From assembly GCA_002840685.1 (NCBI GenBank), contig PHBU01000001.1:124001-188000 (forward strand): a DNA stretch of 64,000 bases. The letters run 5' to 3'. The DNA is from Chloroflexi bacterium HGW-Chloroflexi-6 (lineage in GTDB: Bacteria; Chloroflexota; Anaerolineae; Anaerolineales; Villigracilaceae). Below are positions 1-8,766 of the stretch, piece by piece. Every line of letters begins with the position of its first letter. Positions within the stretch are counted from its first letter, which is position 1. Under the pieces are notes generated by a model. That model did not search any database and was not told the origin of the DNA. It saw only the letters and a list, made by a program, of their open reading frames with translations. Both the position numbers and the translations under genes were made by a program.

Positions 1-88
1 CCAGACCCTCGTGGGCGATCCACTTGCGTGAGTTGCGTTCGCCGGTATTGCGGCGCAGTTCTGCAAGGGAAACGATTTTTTCTGTCAC
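1..88 (-). CDS. Partial gene, possible cytochrome b5-like heme-binding protein (N-terminus only)
   Basis: A GTG codon at 88-86 follows an AGGAG that overlaps the stop codon of the upstream sugar kinase. It opens a frame running off the window edge, with 29 residues visible. The residues (start VTEKIVSLAELRRN, later SRKWIAHEGL) resemble the opening of stand-alone cytochrome b5-like domains, where a short Leu-Glu-rich stretch leads to W-I/V-A-x-x-G and then VYDVT. That continuation lies outside the window, so the family is a guess. Its position implies co-transcription with the kinase. Confidence 0.4.
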   Translation of the reverse strand, partial: MTEKIVSLAELRRNTGERNSRKWIAHEGL

Positions 89-97
89 GGTGTTCTC

Positions 98-1006
98 CTA
101 CCCCATCTCTTTATAAAATGCATCCACCTGCTCGGAGGTGATCAGCGCGTCGCTGCTGGCCTTCTGGGTGCAGGTATAACGGGCAGTGATCTGCCCGCGC
201 AAGATCGATTCGTGCAATCCGCGGCCTTCAAGCACGTGGCTGGTCAGGAAACCGACCGCCAGCCCATCGCCTGCTCCGTTGGTGTCGATGACCGCTTCAG
301 GCATATCCACCACCGGGAAAAATTCAATCTTGCCGTGCGAACCAAGGGCGCAGCCGCGCGCGCCCATCCCGCTAACAATGATGCAGCGTGGGTTGACCTG
401 CCAGAATTGCTGGATCAACGGCATCGGGTTGGGATAGTTGGCCGCCGAAAAGAAGAGAAAATCAGCGTACTCGATAAAGTCCCGGCGGTAGGGGTCATCC
501 ACCCGGACCACATCCTGCAAATCACAGGCGATCAGCGTCCCAGACTCTCTGGCCGCCGGGAGCAACTCGCGCGCCCAGTTGGGCAGGTTGAAATGCGCCA
601 GCCGCGCACGGGAAAGGACATCCCGGCAGGTTTGCGGGTCGGGGGTCAGGGTCATGTGGCCCTTGCCATCGTAAAAATTCTTGCGACGACCATCAGGATA
701 CATAAAGTTGACGCTGCGCGCCGTGCCGCTCGGATCGATGAACAGGGCGGTTGTATCGATCCCGTCTTTCTCAAAAACATCACGAATGAACCGGCCAGAG
801 TAATCATCGCCAACATGCCCGATGAAGGCAGTGCGCTTGCCCTGACGGTGATAGCCGCGGCTGGCATAACCACCCGCCTGGCCGAGATAATCGATGTTCT
901 GGGTGAAATTGGCTTCCACTGAAAAATCGATCTCGTTGCCGTAAAGATATATATTGGTATCGATGCCAACATTGCCGACCACCGCAACATCCAATGTTTT
1001 TTCCAT
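98..1006 (-). CDS. PfkB-family carbohydrate kinase (ribokinase-like)
   Basis: Predicted cytoplasmic ATP-dependent sugar or nucleoside kinase of 302 residues, a usual PfkB length. The N-terminus has the beta-strand VAVVGNVGIDTN. A Gly-rich region (GQAGGYASRGYHRQG) matches PfkB signature 1. The C-terminal signature 2, DTNGAGDGLAVGFL, carries the catalytic-base Asp and the GAGD anion hole. Substrate cannot be read from sequence. The gene lies 31 bp downstream of the alpha/beta hydrolase gene and directly upstream of the partial gene, so a minus-strand operon is likely. AAAGG lies about 10 bases before the ATG. Confidence 0.85.
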   Translation of the reverse strand: MEKTLDVAVVGNVGIDTNIYLYGNEIDFSVEANFTQNIDYLGQAGGYASRGYHRQGKRTAFIGHVGDDYSGRFIRDVFEKDGIDTTALFIDPSGTARSVNFMYPDGRRKNFYDGKGHMTLTPDPQTCRDVLSRARLAHFNLPNWARELLPAARESGTLIACDLQDVVRVDDPYRRDFIEYADFLFFSAANYPNPMPLIQQFWQVNPRCIIVSGMGARGCALGSHGKIEFFPVVDMPEAVIDTNGAGDGLAVGFLTSHVLEGRGLHESILRGQITARYTCTQKASSDALITSEQVDAFYKEMG

Positions 1007-1037
1007 TCAGGGTTGACCTTTCGATAAGAATGCAGGT

Positions 1038-2081
1038 TTAAGGAGCAAGGCCGAAGCTTTCATCGAAAAACTCTACCATCCGTTGAGCGTATTCTCCCGG
1101 ACGTTGAACAGGCCCATCGCAATGAAGCGCCTCATCGATGATCCACAGCTCGGCGTGCTGGCCGGCATAGTGTAAATAAGGTTCAATGTGAAGATACTCT
1201 GCTCCAAAGTTTGGATGCGGGCGGCCGCCGGCAACCAGCATTACGGGTCGAGGTTCAATTGTCCCGATGATATCAACCATGGCCGCCGGGGGCTTGATTC
1301 CGCCTATCCAAATATACATTTGATCCAGAATATGTGTAGAGATGGAACTGAGCAAAGACTGCCAGCTATAAATCGGAGTATCTTTGGCACGGATGGCGCT
1401 TGGACCATCCGCCCAAACGGCAGCAATCTGCGGATAATTTGCGGCTCCCTGTAAAGCGATTTGCCCGCCAATCGAGCAACCAGCAATCCCGATCCTGTTT
1501 TTCCCATCAGGGGTGCGGCTGTTTAGAAATTCGAGCGCGCCGCCTACATCAGAAGCATCTTCCCATCCATAAGAGCGGCGTTGGCCTGCGCTCTCCCCGG
1601 AAGCGCGCTCATCATATAACAGAACGCCATAACCGGCCTCAACCAGCACCCGCGCATGCCAGAGCATGCCAAGCCGGTTGCCGCCGTAGCCATGCAACAG
1701 GATAATCGTTGCTCCATTGGCTGGCGGAACATACCAACCCGCCAACTCGAGATCATCGCCTCCCATGAAGGTGACTTCTTCCACCTGGAATGGCAGATCG
1801 GATGGAAGCTCAACCTGGCTGGGGCTGGGAGCCAAATCGGAAAGCATCGTTTGGTAGCTCACAAACAACATCAGTCCGCCGGCCAGCAACAGGATGATAA
1901 ATAGAGTAAAACCAAGCAGTTTGAATACATAGGTCACAACACGTACAGGGCGGGCTACAAGATTTTCGGATTGCACGCGTTGCCCACGCTTGCGCGCCAA
2001 AAGAATTAACCAGGCAGAAATGGACAGGATAACAACAAGCGCAAGCCCAGACCAATACGTTTCACTTGGCATGATTTTCAT
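1038..2081 (-). CDS. Membrane-anchored alpha/beta hydrolase
   Basis: About 347 residues from the ATG at 2081; a TTG at 2096 and an ATG at 2072 are alternatives. There are two N-terminal hydrophobic segments, roughly residues 5-28 and 45-70. An alpha/beta-hydrolase domain follows, with the oxyanion-type motif LLHGYGGNR, then YDERASGES, and the nucleophile elbow GCSIGG (Ser inside G-x-S-x-G). A late Asp/His pair (DEALHCDGP) supplies the expected triad His. Such proteins are usually called alpha/beta-fold or dienelactone-hydrolase-like hydrolases. The substrate is unknown. It is first in the probable operon with the PfkB kinase. Confidence 0.8.
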   Translation of the reverse strand: MKIMPSETYWSGLALVVILSISAWLILLARKRGQRVQSENLVARPVRVVTYVFKLLGFTLFIILLLAGGLMLFVSYQTMLSDLAPSPSQVELPSDLPFQVEEVTFMGGDDLELAGWYVPPANGATIILLHGYGGNRLGMLWHARVLVEAGYGVLLYDERASGESAGQRRSYGWEDASDVGGALEFLNSRTPDGKNRIGIAGCSIGGQIALQGAANYPQIAAVWADGPSAIRAKDTPIYSWQSLLSSISTHILDQMYIWIGGIKPPAAMVDIIGTIEPRPVMLVAGGRPHPNFGAEYLHIEPYLHYAGQHAELWIIDEALHCDGPVQRPGEYAQRMVEFFDESFGLAP

Positions 2082-2264
2082 CCGTTCCGGATTCAAATTT
2101 CGTTTTTTCTAATGCAAGAACATGCAATTTGTGACCACGTGTATTATATATCCCAGCTGTCTCATCCTGACAACACCCTGGTTGATTCGCTCTATTTGCA
2201 ATCAAAAAATCCCCATCTGAAAAGGAGATTTTTTTGATTACAAATTTTGTTGAAATACAGAGGT

Positions 2265-2900
2265 TCAAGGGCTGTCGATTTCATCGATCTCTTCTCCAAG
2301 AGTAAAATTTGGAATACTGATCACTGCCACATAATCTGGAAGCGGTTCTTTCTTTTGAAAATCGTCAAAAAGGGCCTTGTTCTCACTGCTCATAAAAAAC
2401 TTAATTTTATTCTCGGGTATATCAATCTCTGATTCTGTCAGTATTCCGAGATCCGCCAGGGAAAACCATATTTCTCTTTGAGTATTTTCAAGATCGACAA
2501 GAGATATTTTGGCAGTTTGCACATCAAGAACATCGTTCAACTCTTCAGTAAGATACGGTTTGATTTTTTGATCGGGATTTTCTGTAAACTGAACAACAAC
2601 TCGAAATTCGGGTGAGTGCTCAATCCAAAGCCCTGCAAACGTTTCGACCTCATCCACACTTAACCTGGCTTGCAACTCCCCGGCAATACTCTGAATGTGG
2701 AAGCGAAAACGAGCTTCCTGTACGCTAATTCCCATATTTTTTGCATACATTTCGGCATCATCCAGCGACAGGGCATCATCATTAGTTGGAACAGGTGGAT
2801 GGACATTCGCGTTTTGTATGCCTGGCCCAAATATGAAAAGGCCTATAATTAACATCAATAAAAATACCAGCAGGACTGGATAACGAAGGCGTTTCTTCAT
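2265..2900 (-). CDS. Exported/membrane-anchored protein resembling a protease prodomain, function unknown
   Basis: The start is the ATG at 2900, preceded by AAAGGAATT; upstream in-frame codons look untranslated. The product has 211 residues. Lys/Arg plus a hydrophobic segment (residues 2-25) suggest a signal anchor. The segment from about 45 to 110 (LDDAEMYAKNMGISVQEA, ETFAGLWIEHSPEFRVVV) resembles a domain that in Actinobacteria and Chloroflexota precedes trypsin-like proteases. No protease domain follows here. The gene is AT-richer than its neighbours. It stands alone between convergent and divergent genes; function not assigned. Confidence 0.65.
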   Translation of the reverse strand: MKKRLRYPVLLVFLLMLIIGLFIFGPGIQNANVHPPVPTNDDALSLDDAEMYAKNMGISVQEARFRFHIQSIAGELQARLSVDEVETFAGLWIEHSPEFRVVVQFTENPDQKIKPYLTEELNDVLDVQTAKISLVDLENTQREIWFSLADLGILTESEIDIPENKIKFFMSSENKALFDDFQKKEPLPDYVAVISIPNFTLGEEIDEIDSP

Positions 2901-3045
2901 ATTTAATTCCTTTGCATGGTTTGTAAACATAAAGCACACAGGGTGCTGTTGATTTTTTGTGTAAAATGGATAGATCAATGTAACAAGTATACAAACATTC
3001 TTTACACGGCACAATTATTCATGTGAAATTTACAACAATTCAACT

Positions 3046-3074
3046 TTCAGCCTTCGGCTTTCTTCCCTTATAAT
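3046..3074 (+). promoter_or_regulatory. Candidate promoter of ftcD
   Basis: A perfect TATAAT at 3069-3074 lies 17 bases after a weak -35 (TTCAGC, 3046-3051), about 60 bases ahead of the ftcD ATG. The -10 is convincing; the -35 is poor. Confidence 0.35.
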
Positions 3075-3133
3075 TGTTCTGCACTCGTCACCCAGTTTTC
3101 AAATCAATCCCCGCTGAATCACCAAGAGACCCC

Positions 3134-4666
3134 ATGACCCAAATCGTCGAATGTATCCCCAATTTTTCTGAAGCCCGCCGCCCCGAAGTGGTGGAACAGA
3201 TTTTGGCCGCCATCACCTCCGTTACTGAAATCAGCCTGCTCGACCACTCGTCAGATACTGACCACAACCGGACGGTTGTAACCTATGCCGGGCCGCCTGC
3301 CGCTGTCGAGGAAGCCGCTTTCCGCGCCATCAAGAAAGCCGCCGAACTGATCGATCTCGACCAGCACACCGGCGAACACCCGCGCCTGGGAGCGACTGAT
3401 GTCGTGCCGTTTGTGCCCATCTCAGGCATCAGCATGGATGAGTGTGTCGCCATGGCCCGCCACCTCGGCCAGCGCGTTGGCAACGAATTGGGCATTCCAG
3501 TTTACCTGTACGAATACGCCGCGCTCAAACCAGAACGCAGCGGACTCGAAGTCATCCGCAAGGGACAGTACGAAGCCATCAAAGAAGAGATCGGCATCAA
3601 ACCCGAACGCGACCCCGACTACGGACCGAAGAAACTGCCCAAAGCCGGGGCAGTCGTGATCGGCGCGCGCGATCCGCTGGTGGCCTTCAACGTTTACCTG
3701 ACCACTGACGATGTCTCCGTCGCCGAAAAGATCGCCCGCGCCGTGCGCCACTCCACCGGCGGACTGCGCTTCGTCAAAGGCATGGGCATCCTCGTCGATG
3801 GCCGGGCCCAGGTCTCGATGAACCTGACCAACTTCCGCAAGACGCCCATCGCGCGCGTGGTCGAATTCGTGCGCCGCGAAGCCGCCCGTTACGGGGCTGC
3901 CATCCATCACACCGAGCTGGTCGGGCTGATCCCGCAGGAAGCCCTGATCGATGCCGCCGTCTGGTACACCCAGCTTGACCAGTTCGAGAAAAGCCAGATT
4001 CTCGAGAGTCGCTTGCAGGGCGGCCAGCAAACCGCAACCACGCAATTTGCAACCTTCCTCGACGATGTCGCTGCCGGAACCCCCGCTCCAGGGGGCGGTT
4101 CTGCCGCGGCCTATGTTGGGGCGCTTGGCGCCGGGCTAGCCGCCATGATGGCGCGCCTGACGATCGGCAAGAAAAAATACACCGAGATTGAACCGGAAAT
4201 GATGAAGCTGCTCGACGAGGCCGAAAAACTGCGCGCCAGCCTGACCGCAGCCATCAGCGAAGACTCTGCGGCTTTTGATGCCGTCTTGCAGGCTTTCAAG
4301 CTGCCCAAGAACAGCCCCGAAGAAGAACAGGCCCGCCAACAGGCCATCGAACAGGCCACCTTCCACGCCAGCGAAGTACCGCTCCAGGCTGCCCGCAAGG
4401 CTGTGCGGGTTATGGAAGTTTGCACCCGCGTGGCCGCCATCGGCAACCTGAATGCCATTTCGGATGCCGCCAGCGGGGCCGCCATGGCTCGCGCTGCGCT
4501 GACCGCCGCCGGTTATAACGTGCGCATCAACGTCCACGGTCTGCACACCAAGGAACTCGGCGCGCCACTGCTCTTTGAACTCGAATCGCTCGAAGCGCGC
4601 GCCACCCAGGTCGAGAAGGTACTCAAAACCCTGCTCAATGAGCGCGGCGGGCTGGGGTTGCCGTAA
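3134..4666 (+). CDS. ftcD: Bifunctional glutamate formimidoyltransferase / formimidoyltetrahydrofolate cyclodeaminase
   Basis: Two linked folate enzymes in 510 residues. The first moves the formimino group from N-formimino-glutamate to tetrahydrofolate; the second releases ammonia to give methenyl-THF (end of histidine degradation). The formimidoyltransferase part spans about residues 1-300 (start MTQIVECIPNFSEARRP, later DVVPFVPISG). The cyclodeaminase part spans about 315-510 and begins at FLDDVAAGTPAPGGGSAAA, its hallmark. The fused form is known from animals and some bacteria; many bacteria carry separate genes. The ATG at 3134 was chosen because homology begins there. No other hut gene is nearby. 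Confidence 0.93.
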   Translation: MTQIVECIPNFSEARRPEVVEQILAAITSVTEISLLDHSSDTDHNRTVVTYAGPPAAVEEAAFRAIKKAAELIDLDQHTGEHPRLGATDVVPFVPISGISMDECVAMARHLGQRVGNELGIPVYLYEYAALKPERSGLEVIRKGQYEAIKEEIGIKPERDPDYGPKKLPKAGAVVIGARDPLVAFNVYLTTDDVSVAEKIARAVRHSTGGLRFVKGMGILVDGRAQVSMNLTNFRKTPIARVVEFVRREAARYGAAIHHTELVGLIPQEALIDAAVWYTQLDQFEKSQILESRLQGGQQTATTQFATFLDDVAAGTPAPGGGSAAAYVGALGAGLAAMMARLTIGKKKYTEIEPEMMKLLDEAEKLRASLTAAISEDSAAFDAVLQAFKLPKNSPEEEQARQQAIEQATFHASEVPLQAARKAVRVMEVCTRVAAIGNLNAISDAASGAAMARAALTAAGYNVRINVHGLHTKELGAPLLFELESLEARATQVEKVLKTLLNERGGLGLP

Positions 4667-4683
4667 ATTGATTCAGAAAATCT

Positions 4684-4738
4684 ATCCGCAGATTTCGCAG
4701 ATTTTTTAGAAACCTGTGCAATCTGCGGATTATTTTTT
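4684..4738 (+). terminator. Probable terminator of ftcD
   Basis: ATCCGCAGATT (4684-4694) pairs with AATCTGCGGAT (4720-4730), then TATTTTTT. The same 11-mer AATCTGCGGAT recurs at 13731-13741, so this may also be a dispersed repeat. Confidence 0.55.
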
Positions 4739-4759
4739 AAGATTGGTAAAAAATCTCCT

Positions 4760-5755
4760 TTGAAGCATCTCCTGACCCTCCTGCTTTTTTCTGCGCTGTT
4801 AACCGCCTGCGCCGCGGAACAGGCTACCCTCAGCCCGGCCCCTGTTTCGACCAGCCCCACCGACCCGGCAGCTGCTCCCTCCGCTGCCAGCGAAACCGCC
4901 TCTCCGCAGCCATCCGCCACCCTGATAGCAACAGCGGAACTGCCGAGGGCCAGCTCCACGCCGCTGAAAGCCGAGACAGGCTACGGGTGGTGCGCTGACG
5001 GCATCGCATCCTGCTTCGATGACGGTTACAGCTTCCCGCTGACCCGCCCCATCCCGACCACCATCGACCCAACCTATCGCTTCGCCAGCACCCAGAACGG
5101 CGACCGCGAGATCCATCACGGCGTCGAGTTCTACCAGGCTTCGGGCACGCCCGTTTTGGCGGCTGGCGCCGGCACGGTGGCCTTTGCAGGCGACGATATG
5201 ACCGAAAAAGTGGCGCTCTGGCCCGGTTTTTATGGCAATTATGTGGTCATCGAGCACACCCTTGCCGGGCAGGCCGTTTTTACGCTCTACGGTCACCTCT
5301 CGAAAATGGATGTACAAACCGGTGAGACAGTCGCTGCCGGGCAAAAGATCGGCGAGGTCGGCGCGAGCGGCTCGGCCATTGGCAGTCACCTGCATTTCGA
5401 AGTGCGGCCTGGCCAGGACAATTATTTTGCCGCCCGCAACCCGGAAATGTGGTTTGCCCCGCTCGAAGGCGCGGGCGCGCTCGCCGGGCGGATCTTCGAC
5501 CCGGATAACCCGAAAGTGCGCGGCGCAGTCCGCATCCAGCGCATGCAAGAGAATAAGATCGCCGATTTCCCGGCCTACCAGCCGATGGACATTTACCCGG
5601 CGGAACTGGTCATCGAAAATGGCGAGAATTTTGCGCTGACTGATCTGTCCGCCGGGCCGTACCGGCTGACCTATTTATACAGCGGCAAGGTTTATGAATA
5701 TTTTGTTGAAATCAGGCCTGGAATTTTAACGTTGATAACGATTGTTCTCGATTAA
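4760..5755 (+). CDS. M23-family metallopeptidase lipoprotein (LytM-like)
   Basis: 331 residues starting at a TTG. A lipoprotein signal ends LLTAC, with the lipid-bearing Cys at about residue 16. A Ser/Thr/Pro linker follows, then an M23 domain (about residues 100-225) predicted to act on peptidoglycan cross-links outside the membrane. Zn-ligand motifs: HHGVE at 119-123, where the usual Asp of HxxxD is Glu, and HLHFE with His210 and His212. The C-terminal 100 residues form a beta-rich domain (GRIFDPDNPKVRGAVRI) that may be carboxypeptidase-regulatory-like. It stands alone between two terminator-like repeats. Confidence 0.82.
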   Translation: MKHLLTLLLFSALLTACAAEQATLSPAPVSTSPTDPAAAPSAASETASPQPSATLIATAELPRASSTPLKAETGYGWCADGIASCFDDGYSFPLTRPIPTTIDPTYRFASTQNGDREIHHGVEFYQASGTPVLAAGAGTVAFAGDDMTEKVALWPGFYGNYVVIEHTLAGQAVFTLYGHLSKMDVQTGETVAAGQKIGEVGASGSAIGSHLHFEVRPGQDNYFAARNPEMWFAPLEGAGALAGRIFDPDNPKVRGAVRIQRMQENKIADFPAYQPMDIYPAELVIENGENFALTDLSAGPYRLTYLYSGKVYEYFVEIRPGILTLITIVLD

Positions 5756-5785
5756 ACTTGGGCGGAAATCAAGAGCAACCACGAA

Positions 5786-5846
5786 GTAGGGGCGACCCTT
5801 GCGAGCTATCCGGCGGGCAGATTTGGGTCCTGGCGGTCGCCCCTAC
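5786..5846. repeat. Inverted repeat of the GTAGGGGCGACC family
   Basis: GTAGGGGCGACC (5786-5797) and its exact complement GGTCGCCCCTAC (5835-5846) flank 37 bases. The same arms recur at 29452-29546, and one arm recurs at 32349-32361. It behaves like a dispersed intergenic (REP/MITE-like) element. Confidence 0.75.
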
Positions 5847-5872
5847 CCATTCATTTCTAAAGGAGCAATTTT

Positions 5873-6427
5873 ATGGGACTTAAACCTGACCATTGGATCC
5901 GCAAGATGGCCACCGAGCACAAGATGATCGAACCTTTCATCGAGAACCAGGTGCGCAAGGGCGTCATTTCTTACGGCGTTTCCTCGTATGGCTATGACCT
6001 GCGCGTGGCGAGCGAGTTCAAGATCTTCACGAACGTTTTTGGCGCAATCGTTGATCCCAAGCACTTCGACCCCAAGAGCATGGTAGATTTTGTCGGCGAT
6101 GTTTGCATCGTACCACCCAACTCATTTGCCCTGGCGCGCTCGATCGAATATTTCCGCATTCCGCGCAATGTGCTGACGATCTGTCTCGGCAAATCGACCT
6201 ACGCCCGCTGCGGGATCATCGTCAACGTGACGCCCTTCGAACCGGAATGGGAAGGTTATGTGACCCTCGAAATCTCGAACACCACCCCGCTGCCCGCCAG
6301 GATCTACGCCAACGAGGGCCTGGCGCAAGTCCTGTTCTTCGAAGCGGACGAGGCCTGCGAAACCAGCTACGCCGACAAAAAAGGCAAGTACCAGCACCAG
6401 CAGTCGATCGTGCTGCCCAAGTTGTAG
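5873..6427 (+). CDS. dcd: dCTP deaminase
   Basis: 184 residues, normal length for Dcd. It converts dCTP to dUTP plus ammonia in the cytoplasm, feeding dTMP synthesis. Family motifs present: SSYGYDLRV near residue 40, the phosphate-binding [10 protein letters not shown], and [10 protein letters not shown] with the proposed proton-relay Glu at residue 133. The C-terminal lid ends [15 protein letters not shown] strong AAAGGAG sits 9 bases ahead of the ATG. It is flanked upstream by the inverted repeat and downstream by a GC-rich terminator. Confidence 0.95.
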   Translation: MGLKPDHWIRKMATEHKMIEPFIENQVRKGVISYGVSSYGYDLRVASEFKIFTNVFGAIVDPKHFDPKSMVDFVGDVCIVPPNSFALARSIEYFRIPRNVLTICLGKSTYARCGIIVNVTPFEPEWEGYVTLEISNTTPLPARIYANEGLAQVLFFEADEACETSYADKKGKYQHQQSIVLPKL

Positions 6428-6457
6428 GCGATGGACAAAAAAGAAAGATGAAAGATC

Positions 6458-6502
6458 AAAAGGCGCGGGCTTTTCCGATTAGGGAAATCGCCCGCGCCTT
6501 TT
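6458..6502 (+). terminator. Intrinsic terminator of dcd
   Basis: AAAAGGCGCGGGC (6458-6470) pairs perfectly with GCCCGCGCCTTTT (6490-6502) around a 19-base loop. The A/T ends let it work for both strands. Confidence 0.75.
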
Positions 6503-6657
6503 CAATACCCAAGGAAAAGTATGATGAGATCGTTGTTGAAAACTATCCTAATTTGTTGACACGCTACGAACTTTGGCAAGATTATCCAAAAAACGTTTGC
6601 CAGATTTAAAAATAGAAAGTCGTAGATTGGACATTTTGTATAAACATGCCGGCAAAA

Positions 6658-7743
6658 TCAATCCGTTTTAGCCCAAACCCCAATTTTGATCACCACTTTT
6701 TTGAAGACGCTATTGGGGTTGGGATTGTCTGGATCGTATTCCACCTGCAACACTTTCGCTTTGGCGATTAAACCCTTTGTTGTCAATTCGATTATCTCTC
6801 CAGGTTGGGTCAAAACCACCGAACCTTTTTTCTCCAGTTCGCTGCGCAAATCTTGCTGGTTGTAGCAAAAATCGCTCATCAATATTTTAGCCGCCGTTGT
6901 TTTATGATCGTGCACATCAAAAAGCCAAAACTCCAAAGCAGCAACCTGGCCTGGCAGAATTGATGGTATTTTAGCCACCGTGACGCCGCAATCCCCCAAA
7001 TATTGAGCAGACTTTTCGATTTCAAAATATAAATCAAAGAGCTTATCATCTGTTGTGTAAGTAGCCAGATATTCAACGAGGGAACCTCCGCTGTTCCCGG
7101 CTTTTTGTTTTGGATCCTGATTAACTTTGCGCAGGCTCGTGTTTGAAGTTTTTCTGGTTGACGAAAATCCCTTTGAAAAAAGAGGCTGCGGCTTGTATGC
7201 AGCAAAAATTCGAAACAATACGTATGCCACGAGCAAACCGGTCGCAGCAAATGGAAAGCCATTGCAGAGATAACGCAATGTATCCCATGGCAGAGAGTCT
7301 TGTTCTTCTTGTGGCTCCGGAATCTCTTTTTTATCTTGAACCCATTCGCCACGCCAATCTCCCAGATCACCCTGGGCCGGGCCGGAAAGTGTTCCGCCTC
7401 CACTCCCAAAGCAAGTGGTGAGGCTGCTTTCCATCATTCCTGTGCCGAAAATGCGCCCCTGGGCGTTCTCCAGAATAAAATGAATGGCTGGACCATCAAA
7501 ATAAAACGAGATCGGATGAGAAGCTCCGTTCTCTTCGATGAAATCTCCTTCAAAGCTGCTCCTGGTGCTGTTGCCAAACATAACCTGGCCCAAAATGGTG
7601 TAATCAATATTGGATTCCCGGTGAATCAATATATTAAGATTCAGCTTGCATGTCGCCGTAGAAGTTGGGGCTGCGCTACGCGTGCAGGAAACCAAAAGAA
7701 GAGCACAGAGGATGAGCAAGAAAGGTCGAATTGGTTTATTCAT
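6658..7743 (-). CDS. Lipoprotein with internal transmembrane segment, function unknown
   Basis: 361 residues. A lipoprotein signal (LLILCALLLVSC) gives Cys20. A beta-rich extracellular stretch runs to about residue 140 (DFIEENGASHPISFYFDGPAI). A hydrophobic helix follows (about 160-180, FAATGLLVAYVLFRIFAAY). After it come a cytosolic-looking linker and a C-terminal domain (about 220-360) with repeated Val/Ile strands. No catalytic motif was recognised. The gene is AT-richer than its flanks and has no close partner. Confidence 0.65.
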   Translation of the reverse strand: MNKPIRPFLLILCALLLVSCTRSAAPTSTATCKLNLNILIHRESNIDYTILGQVMFGNSTRSSFEGDFIEENGASHPISFYFDGPAIHFILENAQGRIFGTGMMESSLTTCFGSGGGTLSGPAQGDLGDWRGEWVQDKKEIPEPQEEQDSLPWDTLRYLCNGFPFAATGLLVAYVLFRIFAAYKPQPLFSKGFSSTRKTSNTSLRKVNQDPKQKAGNSGGSLVEYLATYTTDDKLFDLYFEIEKSAQYLGDCGVTVAKIPSILPGQVAALEFWLFDVHDHKTTAAKILMSDFCYNQQDLRSELEKKGSVVLTQPGEIIELTTKGLIAKAKVLQVEYDPDNPNPNSVFKKVVIKIGVWAKTD

Positions 7744-7972
7744 TTTTTTATAAAGAACCGCTTATTGAAAGCCTGAGAATTAAGTAAATTCAAATCAGTT
7801 GGGCAAGAAACCCACCTGATACACAATACGCTTTTCGAAAGTGTTTTGTTTTACGAATATCTGGTTGTATCTATTTCAATGGCTGACCCAGATCACTATA
7901 GCAATTTCTCTGCCCGGCTGTCATGTGTCATTTGTCATCAAAAAACGGATGATCGCCTGCCCCGGACAATGA

Positions 7973-7978
7973 TAAACT
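7973..7978 (+). promoter_or_regulatory. Candidate -10 of a leaderless transcript for the MerR gene
   Basis: TAAACT ends 7 bases before the ATG at 7986, the spacing expected if transcription starts at the A of the start codon. No Shine-Dalgarno is visible for this gene. The remaining bases of the 7744-7985 gap show nothing else convincing. Confidence 0.3.
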
Positions 7979-7985
7979 AGCCTTG

Positions 7986-8750
7986 ATGACCGCTAAAACT
8001 TTCCGCACTTCCGATCTGGCCAGGGCCGTGGGAATCCACCCGAATACCGTCCGCCGCTATGTGGACTGGGGCCTGGTGCCGCCTGTCGAGCGCAGCCCGG
8101 CCGGTTACCGGCGCTTCACCCAGAAGCACCTCGACTGCCTGCGCCTGGCGCGTTTGATCTACGGCGCGGACTACCCCGGGCGTTCGATCCGCCATTCGGG
8201 CTGGGAGATCATCCAGCGCGCCGTGGCCGACGATTGGGGCGGGGCACTCGAAAGGGCGTATCATCACCTGGCGCTGGTACAGTCGGAACAGGCCCAGGCC
8301 AACGCCGCCGCATCCCTGCTCGAGCGGTGGGCGCAGGGCGCAGCAACCGAGTCGACCGGCAAAGCCTTGCAGATCGGCGAAGTGTCCAAATTGCTGGGCC
8401 TGAGCAACGATATTTTGCGAAACTGGGAGCGCAACGGGCTGCTGGAAGTCCCGCGCCTGCCCGGAAACAGCTACCGGCTCTACGGCCCGGCCGAGATCAG
8501 CCGCCTGCGCGTCATCCGCATGCTGGTGCGATCCGGCTACAGCCTGATGGCGATTCTGCGCATGTTGACCCGCCTCGACCGCGGCGAAACCGTCGATTTG
8601 CGTCAGGCACTCGACACACCGCACCCCGACGAAGATGTTTACATGGCCTCCGACCGCTGGCTGTCGACCCTGAGCAATGAAGGCAAAAAGGCCCACGAGA
8701 TCATCGCGATGATCGAAGGCATCATTAATACTTTGCCGAATCAATCGTAA
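7986..8750 (+). CDS. Transcriptional regulator with two MerR-type DNA-binding domains
   Basis: 254 residues. The first MerR-type winged helix is at about 4-72 (TSDLARAVGIHPNTVRRYVD, then a Pro-x-x-Arg wing: SPAGYRRFTQ). The second is at about 127-195 (LQIGEVSKLLGLSNDILRNW, LPGNSYRLYGPAEISRLRVI). The ~50 residues between them include a helical stretch. Ordinary MerR proteins have one DNA-binding domain followed by a coiled coil and an effector domain. Here the second domain replaces that arrangement and no metal-binding Cys are present. The alpha-galactosidase gene starts 16 bp downstream, so the two are likely co-expressed. Confidence 0.82.
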   Translation: MTAKTFRTSDLARAVGIHPNTVRRYVDWGLVPPVERSPAGYRRFTQKHLDCLRLARLIYGADYPGRSIRHSGWEIIQRAVADDWGGALERAYHHLALVQSEQAQANAAASLLERWAQGAATESTGKALQIGEVSKLLGLSNDILRNWERNGLLEVPRLPGNSYRLYGPAEISRLRVIRMLVRSGYSLMAILRMLTRLDRGETVDLRQALDTPHPDEDVYMASDRWLSTLSNEGKKAHEIIAMIEGIINTLPNQS

Positions 8751-8766
8751 AAGGATAATCCAAACC

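Noticed and set aside
6448..6609. 53-codon frame after dcd (starts MKDQKARAFPIRE)
   Set aside because: Its first half is the dcd terminator hairpin read as codons and there is no Shine-Dalgarno. The AT-rich second half alone is too short to support a gene.
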